A program made the position numbers and the translations under genes. 64,000 nt of DNA, taken from contig JALJCO010010476.1 in NCBI GenBank assembly GCA_023101725.1, positions 1,736,001-1,800,000 of the forward strand, in the 5' to 3' direction. Positions 23,391 through 35,700 of this stretch are shown one piece after another. A model generated the notes under the pieces. That model ran no database searches. It was not told where the DNA came from and saw only the letters and a program-made list of their open reading frames with translations. How positions within the stretch are numbered: position 1 is the stretch's first letter; each line of letters begins with the position of its first letter. The DNA is from Atherinomorus stipes. Taxonomy: Eukaryota > Chordata > Actinopteri > Atheriniformes > Atherinidae.

Positions 23391-23584
23391 CGTGTTTTGA
23401 TGCCGTGGAAAATGGTTATGTGGGTCCATCTAGTGTAGTCTTCACCTAAATTTACTCCAGCTTTTGCTCTTCTCAGGTCATTCCTCTTCTGAGATGGATA
23501 AAAATATCTCCGGGGCTCTGAAGAAACTGCTTGACTTGCCGACTCCACTGTTTCCTCCTGTGCCAGCCTAACTGTGCCCAACAT
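23391..23584 (-). pseudogene. Possible transposon-protein first exon remnant
   Basis: On the minus strand an ATG opens a 65-residue frame with YFYPSQKRNDLRRAKAGVNL, GEDYTRWTHI and FHGIKT, followed directly by a GTAATG splice donor (23390-23381). The pattern of a basic stretch, then RW, then GIKT cut by an intron resembles fish transposon-encoded proteins whose next residues would be DAEVA-like. I cannot name the family. No downstream exon was found on the minus strand. Confidence 0.3.
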
Positions 23585-24270
23585 ACGATTGCGTATTTAG
23601 CAACCCGCAATGGCGGCCTGTATTGGTTTGTAAATGTAAAGATAATGCCATTGTCAAACCGTTAAAATTTATATTTGTTTTCATGCTTTTCATTCATGGT
23701 GTTTCATGCTGAATATACATTTTTGAGGAAATGTACTTTCATTCTGTACCCTTCCAAACACCTTTGTTTTGTTTTTTAAAAAAGAGGAAAAAAAACAACC
23801 CCAAAAAAACTGTTTTAGGTGTAGACTTTAAAAAAAGAAAAAAAGGAGTAACAGTAGTACATTTCTCTTACTATTATGACTATCATCTATACAGGAATAA
23901 TTATTCAGATGAAGTTTTAATTATTCTTATACTGTACATGGAAGAATAGGCATTCTGTTCATACACATTAAAATATGTATATTTTATCGCTCACTCGTTT
24001 TAAGAACTGATTTGAGGTAACTTGATTTTCCTAAATTAGAAAGAAAAAGGCATTCTCATATGAGAGAGTTTCTGTATTTCAGTACACTAGTGTATTTAAA
24101 AAGACCTGAGCATGTATGCAACCTGACTGCACCAGCTGGTGTTTTTAGCATTTTATCTGAGCCAGGTGGTTCCACTTAGACATGTGTTATGAAATTAAAC
24201 TCTATCCAGGGTGAAATGAGTAAACCTGTATGCTGTTTCATTGTCTGCACTGATATTGGGCTACTGTATA
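23585..24270. other. No gene recognised; A-rich stretch
   Basis: Contains A/T-rich tracts at 23773-23850. No exon supported. Confidence 0.45.
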
Positions 24271-24403
24271 TCAATCAATCAATCAATCTTTACTAATGAA
24301 GCACTTTTCCAGCAAGTTGCCCAACTCAAAGCGCTTTACAGTTTAAAAACATTTCCGCCCACTGCCCTTCACAAAAAAAAACCCTGAAATATTACAGCAT
24401 ATA

Positions 24404-24455
<52 letters not shown>

Positions 24456-24934
24456 AAAAACTCAAGCAAATTGATATACCTGAGGCTGAGTACAGATGGA
24501 AAAAGTGAGGGAACCCCATCATAGGAGCCGTCTGCACCGGGGCGGCACATCAACAGTAACTGCAGTGGCCCAGGTGCTCAGGAGAGGCGTGGATGGAACA
24601 CCAACCCCCACCAAAGCACCAGCGGCACCACATCCAGTCCGCCACCGCCACCCCGGATACAGACGGCCCCCACTAAGGAAGCACTGGAGGGACCTAAGAA
24701 CCCAGGAACAATAAAAGTAATATAAGAACATTAAATAAACTTATGAAATACATTAAAACGTTGAATAGAAACTTCTAAAATGGTTAAACAGTAATAAAAA
24801 GGCAATCAAAAGACAACCAGTGAATAAATAGAAAATATTAGATTAACCATACCACTTAAACAGTAAAAGTCAGGTAAAAGCCAAACTAAAAAGGTGGGTC
24901 TTGAGCCTACTCTTAAAAACGTGAATGTTCTCTG
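24271..24934 (-). mobile_element. Non-LTR-type repeat tail, minus orientation
   Basis: The stretch starts with (ATCA)n at 24271-24288 followed by CTTTACTAATGAAGCACTTT and CAACTCAAAGCGCTTTACA, which is the complement of a common fish retroposon 3' end. It closes with AAAAGGTGGGTCTTGAGCCT and ACTCTTAAAAACGTGAATGT, also part of that repeat. A (TA)22 microsatellite interrupts it. No reverse transcriptase frame is visible. Confidence 0.5.
24407..24450. repeat. (TA)n microsatellite
   Basis: Forty-four bases of uninterrupted TA, followed by a ten-A run. The minus-strand ORF rich in Ile-Tyr here is only a translation of this repeat. Confidence 0.95.
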
Positions 24935-25133
24935 CGCAACTCTACTTCCTGAACTAAAGCCAGCTCCTTTGTTTCCTGTGTTTCATTATTGGACAAATTG
25001 GTTAATCCAGGTGTGCCTGACCTCAGTAAGCACAACGTCAATGGCCAGACACACCTGGATTAATCAGTTTTTCCAATAATGAAAGACAGGAAACAAGGGA
25101 ACTGGCTTAAGTTCAGGAAGTAGTGGAGTTGTG
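24935..25133. mobile_element. Palindromic MITE, intact copy
   Basis: Two arms of about 95 bases are inverted copies: left ACTTCCTGAACTAAAGCCAG and right, complemented, ACTTCCTGAACTTAAGCCAG; both continue through TTTCATTATTGGA and TTAATCCAGGTGTG. The centre is near 25033. It would fold into one long hairpin. It is the uninterrupted version of the split element at 13917-15106. Confidence 0.85.
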
Positions 25134-27446
25134 TCTGTTTGTTTTTTAATCATTTTCTGTTTTTTACTGTTCAAACAAATAGAGAATTACGAAGACGGAA
25201 CATCAGTGGTTTTCACAAATTTGTGGAACAGTGCACTTTATAGGTGTGTATTTTCACAGTGGATGACTGGAGTTTACAAGTGCAACCTGTTGTACGATGA
25301 ACAGTTTTTTATGAACTGGTTTACGTTCCGTGTTTCTTCATGTCTCTTTTGCTGTCGCTGTCAAAAGCCTTGGACAGTGATAGCAGCATTTTATTCAACA
25401 TAAAGATGCATTTGACTGGTGAAAGTGACATGATGTTCTTTGTTTTTCCACCTCTGGGTGACTGGAATAGAAATCTCAAGTGTTCTAGTGTAAAGGGCAA
25501 AGTGGCGTATTCAAGATAAAAGTTCCTGATTATCATACTTATTTTTTGCATGCATGACCTTCATTTAAGACATTTACCGTGTGTGCAGTGCACAGATGTT
25601 TGAACGTAACCAGCATCAACAATGCAGTGGACATATGGACACTGTCACTAATGCCTTGAAAGGGACGTGGAGGATCTGTTTTATTGCTTCATTTGGCACA
25701 CTGCAGTCCCATTTCCTATTACGGTTGCCATGTGATTTATGTGGTGCTTTTCAAAGAGGGGGAAGAAAAACAGGAGCTGGGAATGGAATTGCTGCGATAG
25801 TGATGTTTACCTTGATCCTGTCCACCTTTTATTTCATATTAGATGTTGACAGTGGGCTGAAACCTTTGTTAGGTCCCATGTTTTTGGCCATGCGGTACAT
25901 AAATTTTCCTTCTGATCATCTAAAGAATGAGGTTGTTGACATAACAGTGTTGAGCCTTAAAGCGTGACAGAACCTTGGACTTGTTATCCTTGTTGTGTGG
26001 TTCTTTGTTGGGTGGACAAATGGTTTGGGCTATGAGAGTAAAGTGTTTTCAGGTGGTACATTTAGAGGAAAATGGCTCCTTGGCATCATATCTTTTTTTT
26101 TTTTTTTTTTTTAAGAAGCCAGTAGATTAAATTAAAGCATAAAATGACCTTTTGATATAATTCTGCATGTTTGTATTAAGTGTTCCTTACTTTAGAAAAA
26201 AAAAAAGGGGGGGGGGGGGGGGGGGGGGGATCTTAGACTCATTCTTTATATGACTGCAGCATTTTAAAGAAAACAACATATTAGTGAAGAATGATTGGTA
26301 AATTCATGTAACTACTTCTCTCGTTCCTCCTTCTCTGCATGTGTCTAATTAAAGGCTGCAGGCACAGTTACACATTTTACTAGTGATGCCTACTGTTGAT
26401 GGGGTGGATGCATGGAGATATCATATGTGATTGATGCCAGGCTGTGTAGAACATGTGGGACTCCTGTTTTCAGGCTGTGCAGCCACCCCCTGATCATGAA
26501 AACGATCTACACGCACACTGTGCTAACGCTGCTGTGAAGGACAAATGCATGACTTGGAATATTTGTCAGAGTAAAGCATCATGTCAGTTTGTCACATTAA
26601 CTATGCATGTGTCCACCGTCCTTTGATAGCATTCTGCTTTTCTCTTAAGCAGTCGTTAAAAGGGGTTTTTGTGGTGTGACAGACTTCCACTTTTAGCACT
26701 AAAAGACAGTGATAGCTGTTTTAAATGTATTGTCGTCATGGCAGCGTGAGTAAAGGCTGATCTCTTCGCCTGTGCTCATCATACCTGCGTTCTTGCAACA
26801 GAGGTCAAAAACATGATTACACTGATGCATGAAAGGCAATGGCTGAAACAGGAAAATCAGAGATTAGATGGTGCTTGAAGGTGTTTATCAACACCTTAGC
26901 TGCTTTTGATCACATTTAGCGTGACAGAGGGACAACTGCTGTATTGTCACTGAGCATCCCTGTTTCTGTTCGATGTACTGGTTTCTCATCTCCGACCCAA
27001 CCCCACCAGTCAGGGTTGTCGATCAAATGCTCCATAGGCTCCATATTTACAGCTGGCATCTAGCGGCTACATGTGTGCTTTTCATCCTTGATAACAACCT
27101 GCCCTCTCGCCCGATACTCTTGAACACAATGTCTGGAAAGCACATGGTTTATGTTTTCTCCCAACATGGTCATAAAAAATGGGGCCCCTTGCTAAAAAAG
27201 AGCAAACATGAGATGAATGGAAAATCCGTTCTTAATGCAGAGTATTGATTGTTTTCCAAAGCCATGTTTTCATCTTGATCACTCAGCTTAGTTAATCTTT
27301 CATCACAGTATAGCTGCAGTAATGTCATTTGGCTTTAGGTAAAAAGACATATTCCAAAAAAAAAAAAAAAATCTGGTCTGAGCAAAGTTTTTACCAGAAA
27401 CTACACCAAACTGCAGAAATGGGATGAGAAAAACTAACCGCACCCT
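25134..27446. other. No gene recognised; A11-G23 junction
   Basis: Holds a T-run at 26094-26112 and an A11 run joined to a G23 run at 26196-26229. A 128-codon frame at 25581-25967 contains a hydrophobic stretch, but has no domain I know, no splice context and no second exon; I regard it as chance. Confidence 0.45.
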
Positions 27447-28596
27447 TAAGGTGGATTTCCACGGGGTCCCTGTGTGGTGCATTACGGCTGTGACGCGGCT
27501 TCCAGAACAAATAGCAGCTGTTATAGTCAGTGGCGTGGCTCACACCAGACACATGACACATGCGTCCCAGATGCGTCTCACCGCGCCGCACCGCTGAATA
27601 TAGAAGTCGGGTCTATTTCTGGCACAGCACGCTCCCAAAGCGCGTCAAGCTCTGCAGTGCAGATCAGACCGGGCGGGAAACCAGACACGGGAGCAGAGTA
27701 TTGCACCCGGTAAATTTAAGAATTTAAACCCCTTGGGGAGTTGTGACGGCATAAATTACAGTAACATTACCAGTGAAGTAATTAGAAGAAGTCAAACAGA
27801 GCCGTCGCGTGGACTGTGCGACCTGTGCGTCCACACAGGACCTTACGCCTGCATTCCTGCTCTGTTTGTGTGTGTGGGTGTGTGTATGTGTGTGTGTGTG
27901 TTTTTTTTTTTATATACATTAATCACATTTGATTTTTGTCTCTCTGTCTAGGTCACATAAAACAACTAAATAAAAAGTACACTACCAACACAGTGGATTT
28001 ACAAGTATGGATAAGACTGGTCAAGCGAAGCTTTTTTAAAGTTGAGATTAATTAAAAAATGATTTGCGCACCTATGTCACAGAACAGACTGTGCAGGTTT
28101 GCACTACTATTAGTTAGAAATGGAATTAGCCTACATCCAAACTGGATTATAAAGTCTTATTGCTGAGTTTGTGGCCAAGAAAGCAAGAAAGTGATGGCAT
28201 GATCAATTTCTGGGATAGATTATGCATGGTAAGTTAATTGTTAAAAACGTAAAGATGTCGTGTGTAGTTGTACAACAAACGAACATAACCTATATTATGA
28301 ATGAAACATGTCTGCTGGTTTAAGTTGGAAAATGCAGGGAAAAAAGTGACTTTATGTAGGACATTTATTGCCACACACACCACTGGACATTTATCCAGCC
28401 CTCCTGATCATTATTGTGTGATCCTGCAAATGTGATTTATCGGATTTATCTTGCGGGTACACTAGCACAGACTGCAGTCGCAGGCACGCCATGTCTGACA
28501 CAGTCCTGGTGGGAGCTGCCTCTCCATGGAGGTCGGTTATAAGTCGCACCGCAGCCATAATGCAACGCACACGGACCCGGTGGAAATCCGCCTTTT
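27447..28596. mobile_element. DNA transposon with ~50-bp TIRs
   Basis: Left end AAGGTGGATTTCCACGGGGT followed by TGGTGCATTACGGCTGTGA pairs with the right end, complemented AAGGCGGATTTCCACCGGGT and CGTTGCATTATGGCTGCGG. The match extends about 50 bases with around ten differences. The interior is GC-rich near the ends and AT-rich in the middle, with a (TG)n tract near 27869-27901. No transposase is recognised; the superfamily is undetermined. Confidence 0.7.
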
Positions 28597-28678
28597 TTCC
28601 CTCAGTAAGAATTAAGATGGTAGGCAGCATCCAGGTGCTGTTAATGAAATGCAGTTGATTAATTGATTATCAGCAGGC

Positions 28679-28906
28679 GTGAGCACGTCTATAAGCAGAT
28701 GCTTTGGCACATCTGGAGTATTCAGGTGTGAGTGGAAAGACATCAGCAATGATCTTAGAGAAGCAATTGTTGCTGCTGATCAATCTTGGAAGGTTATCAG
28801 GTCATTTCAAACAAATCGTTCAGCAGTTAAAGACATTGATTATAAGAGGGGAAGATTTAAGGCAGTTTCTGGTCTTCCCAGTAATGCCTGTCACCACTTA
28901 GACTGA
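28679..28906 (+). pseudogene. Tc1-like transposase HTH fragment
   Basis: The frame includes ISNDLREAIVAADQSWKV, then SFQTNRSAVKDI and AVSGLPSN. This matches the helix-turn-helix start of a fish Tc1-like transposase (typical pattern NDLREAIVAAxQSG, then a second HTH and the GRP linker). Residues after the linker are lost and no catalytic DDE residues follow. I infer a short decayed fragment; no TIR was located around it. Confidence 0.6.
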
Positions 28907-31825
28907 AAAGCACAAGCCATACTGAAAGCTGTTGAAAAATAAGATCAACAGCAAAATCAACAAAGAAATTGAAGACATCAGTGCAGGAAAAAAATTTGAA
29001 AAGATAAAATTATATAGATCGATGTGTTCAGTTCAGTTGTTTAGATGTCAAGAGCAGTGGGGGAAAAATATATTAATGACTAAATATTTCCTCATTTATT
29101 CTTTCATTAATTCATTTTTGTTTCCTCCATGTTTTACTTTTCTTCTTTTTGTGGCATACTGCCTGACTGTGTTAGTAATATTGTTTAATTCTGCAGGATT
29201 TTATTTATTTTTAATGAAGATCAGGCTTCAGTCAAACACAAACCTTCATCACCCTTCAGGTGAAGTGGGAGTCGAGGTCGACAACCGGAACTCGCCTCTT
29301 GATTAATGTGGGCAGAATGAAGAACCAGTGGATGAATTTGAGCTGAACTGTGGTGTACTCAGCCACTGATTTTATGTCCCAAACATTTGCAACCCCCTTA
29401 CAACCCATTTTTCTCTATCATCTTTCAACCATAATAACCTGCCCTGAATGGAGCTTTTGTCATGTTCGTGTGCACAGAAATGGGGTCAAAAGAGAAGCTT
29501 CACAAATGATTAAATCTGTTTCAGGTGTTTGTCAGATTATCTCAGAGAGACAAGTGGAGTAAATGTTTTTGTTAAATTTTCTTTCGGTTGCATGCTTGAA
29601 AAATATCTGCGGTCAAAAATGGATTTTAATGGTACTTTAATGTTGGAAGATTAAATGAATTGTTAGTTCTTAGTGACGTGTTGGTTACAGTAAACAGTCA
29701 GCAGTCAGGAAGATGCTCACGTCCAAGGGAGGCTGACTTAACATTGTCATATTAATTTAATTAGAAGAGAATGGGGATTGCAGAACTCAATGCGTTTGGT
29801 TTTTAAATTCACAGACTGATATTTTTGTTACTGCACTTCCATCACAGATTAGTGGAGGACAAACAGGCAGTCTTTTGAGTGATTTAACTCTGTTTGAGTA
29901 CACAGTGGGAAGGTACTTTGATAAATGGCTGTATTCTTCCTTTCACTGACAAAAAAAGAAGAAAAAAACAATGTTTGCAGTCAGAATACTGCTGATCCAT
30001 GCTTATAACTGTTACTGGATTTTCATTGTTTACATCAGCCATTTGTTATCGTGCCAAAAGACAATATCAAACCAAAGAGGAGCATAGGGGAAAAAAAAGA
30101 TAGAAAAGCTTACATAGTCCTTAATCAAAACAACACACAAGGTTCCAACAGCAGCAAGGAGTACGGTGAACAGTTCTTGGCAATATGTTTTCACTTTTTA
30201 TCTTATGAAGCTTTTGTCTTAAAATGTTAGTTTTCTTTTTTGAGAAGTATGCTGACTTCATCCCTGGAGTTAAACGTTTTACCACTCACATCTGCACATT
30301 AAACACAAGGAAACAGTGCTGCTGTCTGTGAAATGGGGAAACTAGCCCAGCACAACAAAAGCAACAAAATCCTCTGACCTACAGCTGTAGATCTCTGTAT
30401 GGTTCATTCAAAAATTAAATAATATAATGAGATGGATAGAGTTTAAATAAGTAGTACTACCATGGCCTTTTATTAGGAAAATTTGTCCACAAACTAAACC
30501 TTATTGGAATCTTTTTTGTTTGTTTTATTGACCATCACTATGGATTCCCAAGATCCTAAGAGAACTTTTAACATTATACTCTGCTCCAAAGATGACTCGG
30601 AGGCAAGTTAATGTTATGAGAAATATTGCTTTATGTTTCTTTGAGATACTACAACATGGCAACACTTTTAGTGTTGCGTTTATTTAGATGGTAATGGCTT
30701 GATTCAAATGATAAGAATGTTTATTTCTTTTTCAGAAATATTTTTATTGAAGTCCTACACCTTTGACAGAAGAATTGAATCAAGTTGTTGCTCAACATTA
30801 TTTGTTGCAAAAAAAAAAAAAAAATCTATCTGCTAATTCAGTCGCAAATTAAATATATTGTTTGTTTACTTTAATACATTACAGTTTTCTTTGCAGCTTC
30901 ACACAACTTTTGATTAGATGGTGATATTGGCTGCTTTTATTGCCAATATAAGCATTTAAAAAAAAAAAATAAGAAAATAAAAAAAAAGTGTTAAGCGTTG
31001 GTTTAAAACTTAGTTACTGATTAATTAATTCCAGCAGTTTTACTTTGTCAGTTTTACTTTTGATCCAAGATTTTAGAAAGTATGCTTTAGCTCTAAATCT
31101 ATTTCTAAGCTTTTTATAGGCTCAAAACACATTGAGTTATTGCTGTTGATAGAAACCAGATTGTGTTGGCAACCTGTTAGTGTAGAAGAAAATATTTCAA
31201 CTCCTTTGGTTGTGAAGGTTATAACTGATATTTTTGATTAACGTACTGTGAATATCTTACAGTCAAAGGGAGCATTAAAAGTAGTTCAGTCAAAAGGGCA
31301 TTTGAGTGCCTTTGTTCTGCATAAACTGCAGTAAATGTGTTTTTAATGAATATCTGCAACTTTTGTGTCATTTATGTCTCATCACACTGCAGATATTCCA
31401 ACATGATTGCACCCATGTCATGAGCACCATTTTTCCAAAATTTGCCAGAAAAACCTTCAAGTTCTATAATTTTAGACTTCCCTGAGGGGGTGTCTTAAGC
31501 ACAAAGTATGCAATTGATTAATTTAAGGAAACAAAGCTACACTGAAGACCAGATTTTCACATAGAAGATTGATTGCTGTGCACTTGTAGTTTGAGCATAG
31601 AGTCTGCATGGATATACATTTTCAGACTGTGTATGTCCACTCACAGAAAAAGAACAGCAAAAATCTGATGGAACCAGTAGTTAAAGCGTAACGCAGAGAC
31701 TGAATCAGGGGTGGAAATAAATTATAGCAGTTATTCAGATCGGCATCAGAGGGATGAAGGTCATGAGGGAGTTTTGTCTCCTTTTTTTCTGCATTTTTCT
31801 CAGCTGACTGAATTGTGTTTGACAG
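28907..31825. other. Non-coding DNA upstream of first baz2b coding exon
   Basis: No coding exon found. Short A-runs occur at 30811-30825 and 30957-30969. If baz2b has upstream non-coding exons, part of this stretch is intron; none could be identified from sequence alone. Confidence 0.45.
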
Positions 31826-31827
31826 AT

Positions 31828-32735
31828 ATGGAGTCGAGGGAGCGGCTGGCCCCACCATCCCCAACCCCACCCTCTCTTCACAAGGCCTCATATTCAACCA
31901 GCTCCTCCCCCGTTCCACCCCACACACTCCCCACCCAGTACAGTCCAGCTCCTAGTCCTGAAGGCAGCGCCCCTCTAACCATCTGTGGTATGTACATAAG
32001 AAGAAAATTTTGCATAAAGTCAAGGCACAAGATCAAATGTGACTTAAAGCTACCTGTGCAGATGAATTATTCATTTTCAAGCCAGTATGGTTGATTATTC
32101 TTCCCACATACTGAATGAAGTTTAAAATCATTTTACTTGGGTTGAAGTTCAGATATGCTGTGCTGCAAAATGCATTGAGAAGTCATGCACAAAAAGAGAC
32201 ATACATTTAGTAGCTGTTAATGAATGTAAATGTATCTATTATCCTGAATGACTTAACAAATAGTCCCCTCTTTATAGCTGCCCTTCAATGTAAACCTTTG
32301 AGCCATCCAATTAAATTCTTTGGGGACACTCGAATGAAAAATTGATAATACAATAAGGGGAAGAGAACACCTTCCTCTACTTTTTACATGTCAGGCAATT
32401 TGGATAGGAGGGAAAATGACTTAATGAATGCTAACAATTTAAAAACCTCTGCATGTCCTTGTGGATTTCTTTTGACAACTTTTTGCTTCAGTTTATCTTG
32501 TGTGATTTGAAATGCCTGTCAGCTTCACGCTGTGCATGCAGTCACCAGCATCTCTTGTTCTCTCTGAATACTAATTGTGGCCAAAGCCATTATGCACTGA
32601 GCAGCGGTGATGCATAAGCTGTCAGATTACCCCTGACCACAAAATAATGTGAAAATTTACATACCATGGTTTGTCTTTTTTTTTTTCTCTCCATTTTTAT
32701 AAGATGCACCAAAAAGTAGTTTTTTTTTCTTTTCT

Positions 32736-32766
<31 letters not shown>

Positions 32767-35700
32767 GTCATGCTATTAGAATGAAGAACATTGGGGCATT
32801 CATAAATTATTCATGTTTACATCTTCACACTCAATGTGGACAGAAATTTCCTAGATAATTTATTTTAGACCGAACAATCATTACAGCAATGTGACTCCAG
32901 AACTACCAGCTTGGTTCCAATAATGATTATCAAGTAAACTGCGCACTTTTAAGAATTTCTTATCAGCTTAGGGACACAGAGAAAAGATACCACATGCCCA
33001 CCTCAAAGGCTGGGACCTCAAAGGCTGGACAAAGACTTAATTTCCTAAATGTCTTTTAGGACTTGATTCAGAATTAAGGCTATACATTCAGACCCTCTGC
33101 ATTAAAAAGCTCAAATTTACAGCAGAAAGAAACCGGTTTCCAGTCTATTACACAACATCTATTAACATCTTGTTCATTAAAGTGATATTTTTATATTCTA
33201 AGATGAGAAGTACACATTTCCTGTAGTAATATTAATTTTAAAAACATAGTGGTAAACATTTTTGCAGATACTTTAAATGCATGTAATAATCTTGAGGATT
33301 TCAGTCATGCTTCTGCAGCTTACATTCCACTATAAATGACAACAAGCTTCTCTTCAAGGTCAGGTCTGCAGTTCTAGTACTCTGTTACTTTTGGGCGCAA
33401 AAGATACATTTGAATTTATGCCTTGTCACTGAACTGCACATGATACTCAGTAATGCATCTTGTTTAACCCCTACCCACCCCAGCTCCCCCCAAAAGATTT
33501 AATGAACACTTTTCCAATCCTGTGTGGTCAGACAGCTGTCTGTAAGTAGCCAGTTTGAAATGCAATATTTGTAGTTGTGAATACGTTTGATCTTTGTTCT
33601 GCAGGCCGTTCGTTGCAGATGAAGGGGGATGAACATTCAAATATGAGTGTCAATCCTGCTTTTGGACTCTATCCAATGAGTTCATCCTGCATTGAGTTTG
33701 GAGGCTTAGGAAGTCTGGGTTTGTCGACTTTGGCTGCTCACTCACAGTTTGGCACATTTTCAGGTAAGCCAGCCTCAGATGCACAAATTGTTATTTTAAT
33801 AAGGACAATACATCCTTTGGTTGTCATTAAAAAGGATTTCAAAGTGTTGTAAATTTTTGGTTTTGGTTGTGTTAAAGGTAGAGTCCAGAGTCCCCCCCCC
33901 CCTCGGGAAACCAAACCCTGGTTTTCCAACTTGCATTATCTAAAGCTCTTACCTTTTCTTCGGGGCATCCACAGTTTTTCTTTTTTTTTTTTTTTTTTTC
34001 CTTCCAGAGTTTGAGTGACTGGTATCGCTCCAATCATGAGCTTATTTCCACACAGCATCATGCTCTTAGCTCTGTCATTGGCTGGCGATATAAACAGAAA
34101 TTTCCAACCAGAATGGTCCTGACCAGACCATAACAAAGTGAAAGAGCGAAATACAGACAGGGGGAGAGGGAGTTCCATTTAAATGTACCACTGCACACGA
34201 GTAAAGGCCCAAAGGCGCGGTTTAAGATGGATTTCACTTGCACAAGTCTAACGTTTATTTTCAGGGGGAAACTTTGGACTCTGCCTTTTAAGAATGATAC
34301 TGTCAGTATTTCAAAAGCTTTGAAAACTGAAACAGGAAGTACATAGGTTTATTTAGGAAAAATACATCACCTCTTTGGTGAATATTTCAGAGTTTAACAG
34401 CAGCATTTAAACGGATTGTTCACAGATTGTTTTATCTTAATGGAGTAGCCATTTATTCCTAAATGTTCAGCACTTTGTCTCCTCATCAGATTGGTGGCGG
34501 CCATCCGAGGCGCATACCCCAGGAACAGCAGCCTTCTTTCCTCCTCTTCTGGGTCTGCATCCTGCATTTGTGTCAACATTCAAGAGCCTCAATCCTCTAG
34601 ATTCACACAGTCACGCATGTCAGGTGAGACAATAACCACTTCCACGTTGCTCCACTACCTTGTGCTCTCTGAGGCTGTAAGAAAGACACGTAGATGGAAG
34701 ATAAACTAAGCAAGCACTCAGGTTTTTACTTAAAGGTACAGTGTGTGAGAATTACTGGCATCTAGTGGTAAATATGGGTATTTTTAAAAAAAGATGTTTT
34801 CTTTCAAATGACTTCATATTCCAAGCACTGTTGTGAATAGCGATTAGTGGCCATATTTCTCCCAGATAAAAGATGTTTTCATCTGTGAGTGGATTCACTG
34901 GTCTCAGGTGTAGCTATGACTGTACTATGAGTAACTACTTTAATGTCTTTTAAGGCGTTACTTATCCCAAACAGTGCTCTAACTCCCATTAAACAAAGCT
35001 GGTACAGCAGTTTTAGAGGGTTCTCTCTTCACACACATTGTTTTGTCCATTCAGGGACAAATGGTAAAAATGGTGGAACAAATATGGCAGCCTCCATGTA
35101 TGTGCACCTCCAGCAAGTAGATATAATTGACTCATTCTAAGAAAGTAAACGCATAAAAGCTTTTCTGGTGTAGCGATTACACATCAATAGAAACAAAGTT
35201 CTGAATTATATATCAAATTTTTCTGCCATTGACCTTTAATTTTCTTACATACTGTACCTTTAATGCAGATAATTGTTTGATTGTAATACTACCATTAGAA
35301 TTATGAACTTTACCTCGCTTAGTAACATTCTCTCCCATATATTCTGCCAGTTTCTGTAGGTATGAATGGAGCAATAAATGGTGGAAGTACCACATCTCCT
35401 ACTGTGACCTCTGCTGTGAACATCAGCTTATTTTCAGCACAAGAAAATAAAAAGAGAGCTCAAACCAACAGAGGTCAGAATCAAAAGAGCAGCCAAGAGT
35501 CGGTGAAACTACACCAGCAGACCATTCAGAAAACAAAGGTAAAGGTTAATAGTTGGTCGTGCTTTCATTTCATTTTATTTTCTTATTTTATTTTGCTGTT
35601 TTAAAGTTTATTCCAGATTTCTCATTGATTTCCACTTTGTTCAAATTGATAGCCAACAAAAAGAGCACCAGAGACATCCAGCACAAGTGGCTGCCTGTCA

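Noticed and set aside
25581..25967. 128-codon open frame with a hydrophobic stretch
   Set aside because: No known domain, no second exon, AT-rich surroundings; such a length arises by chance in 64 kb read in six frames.
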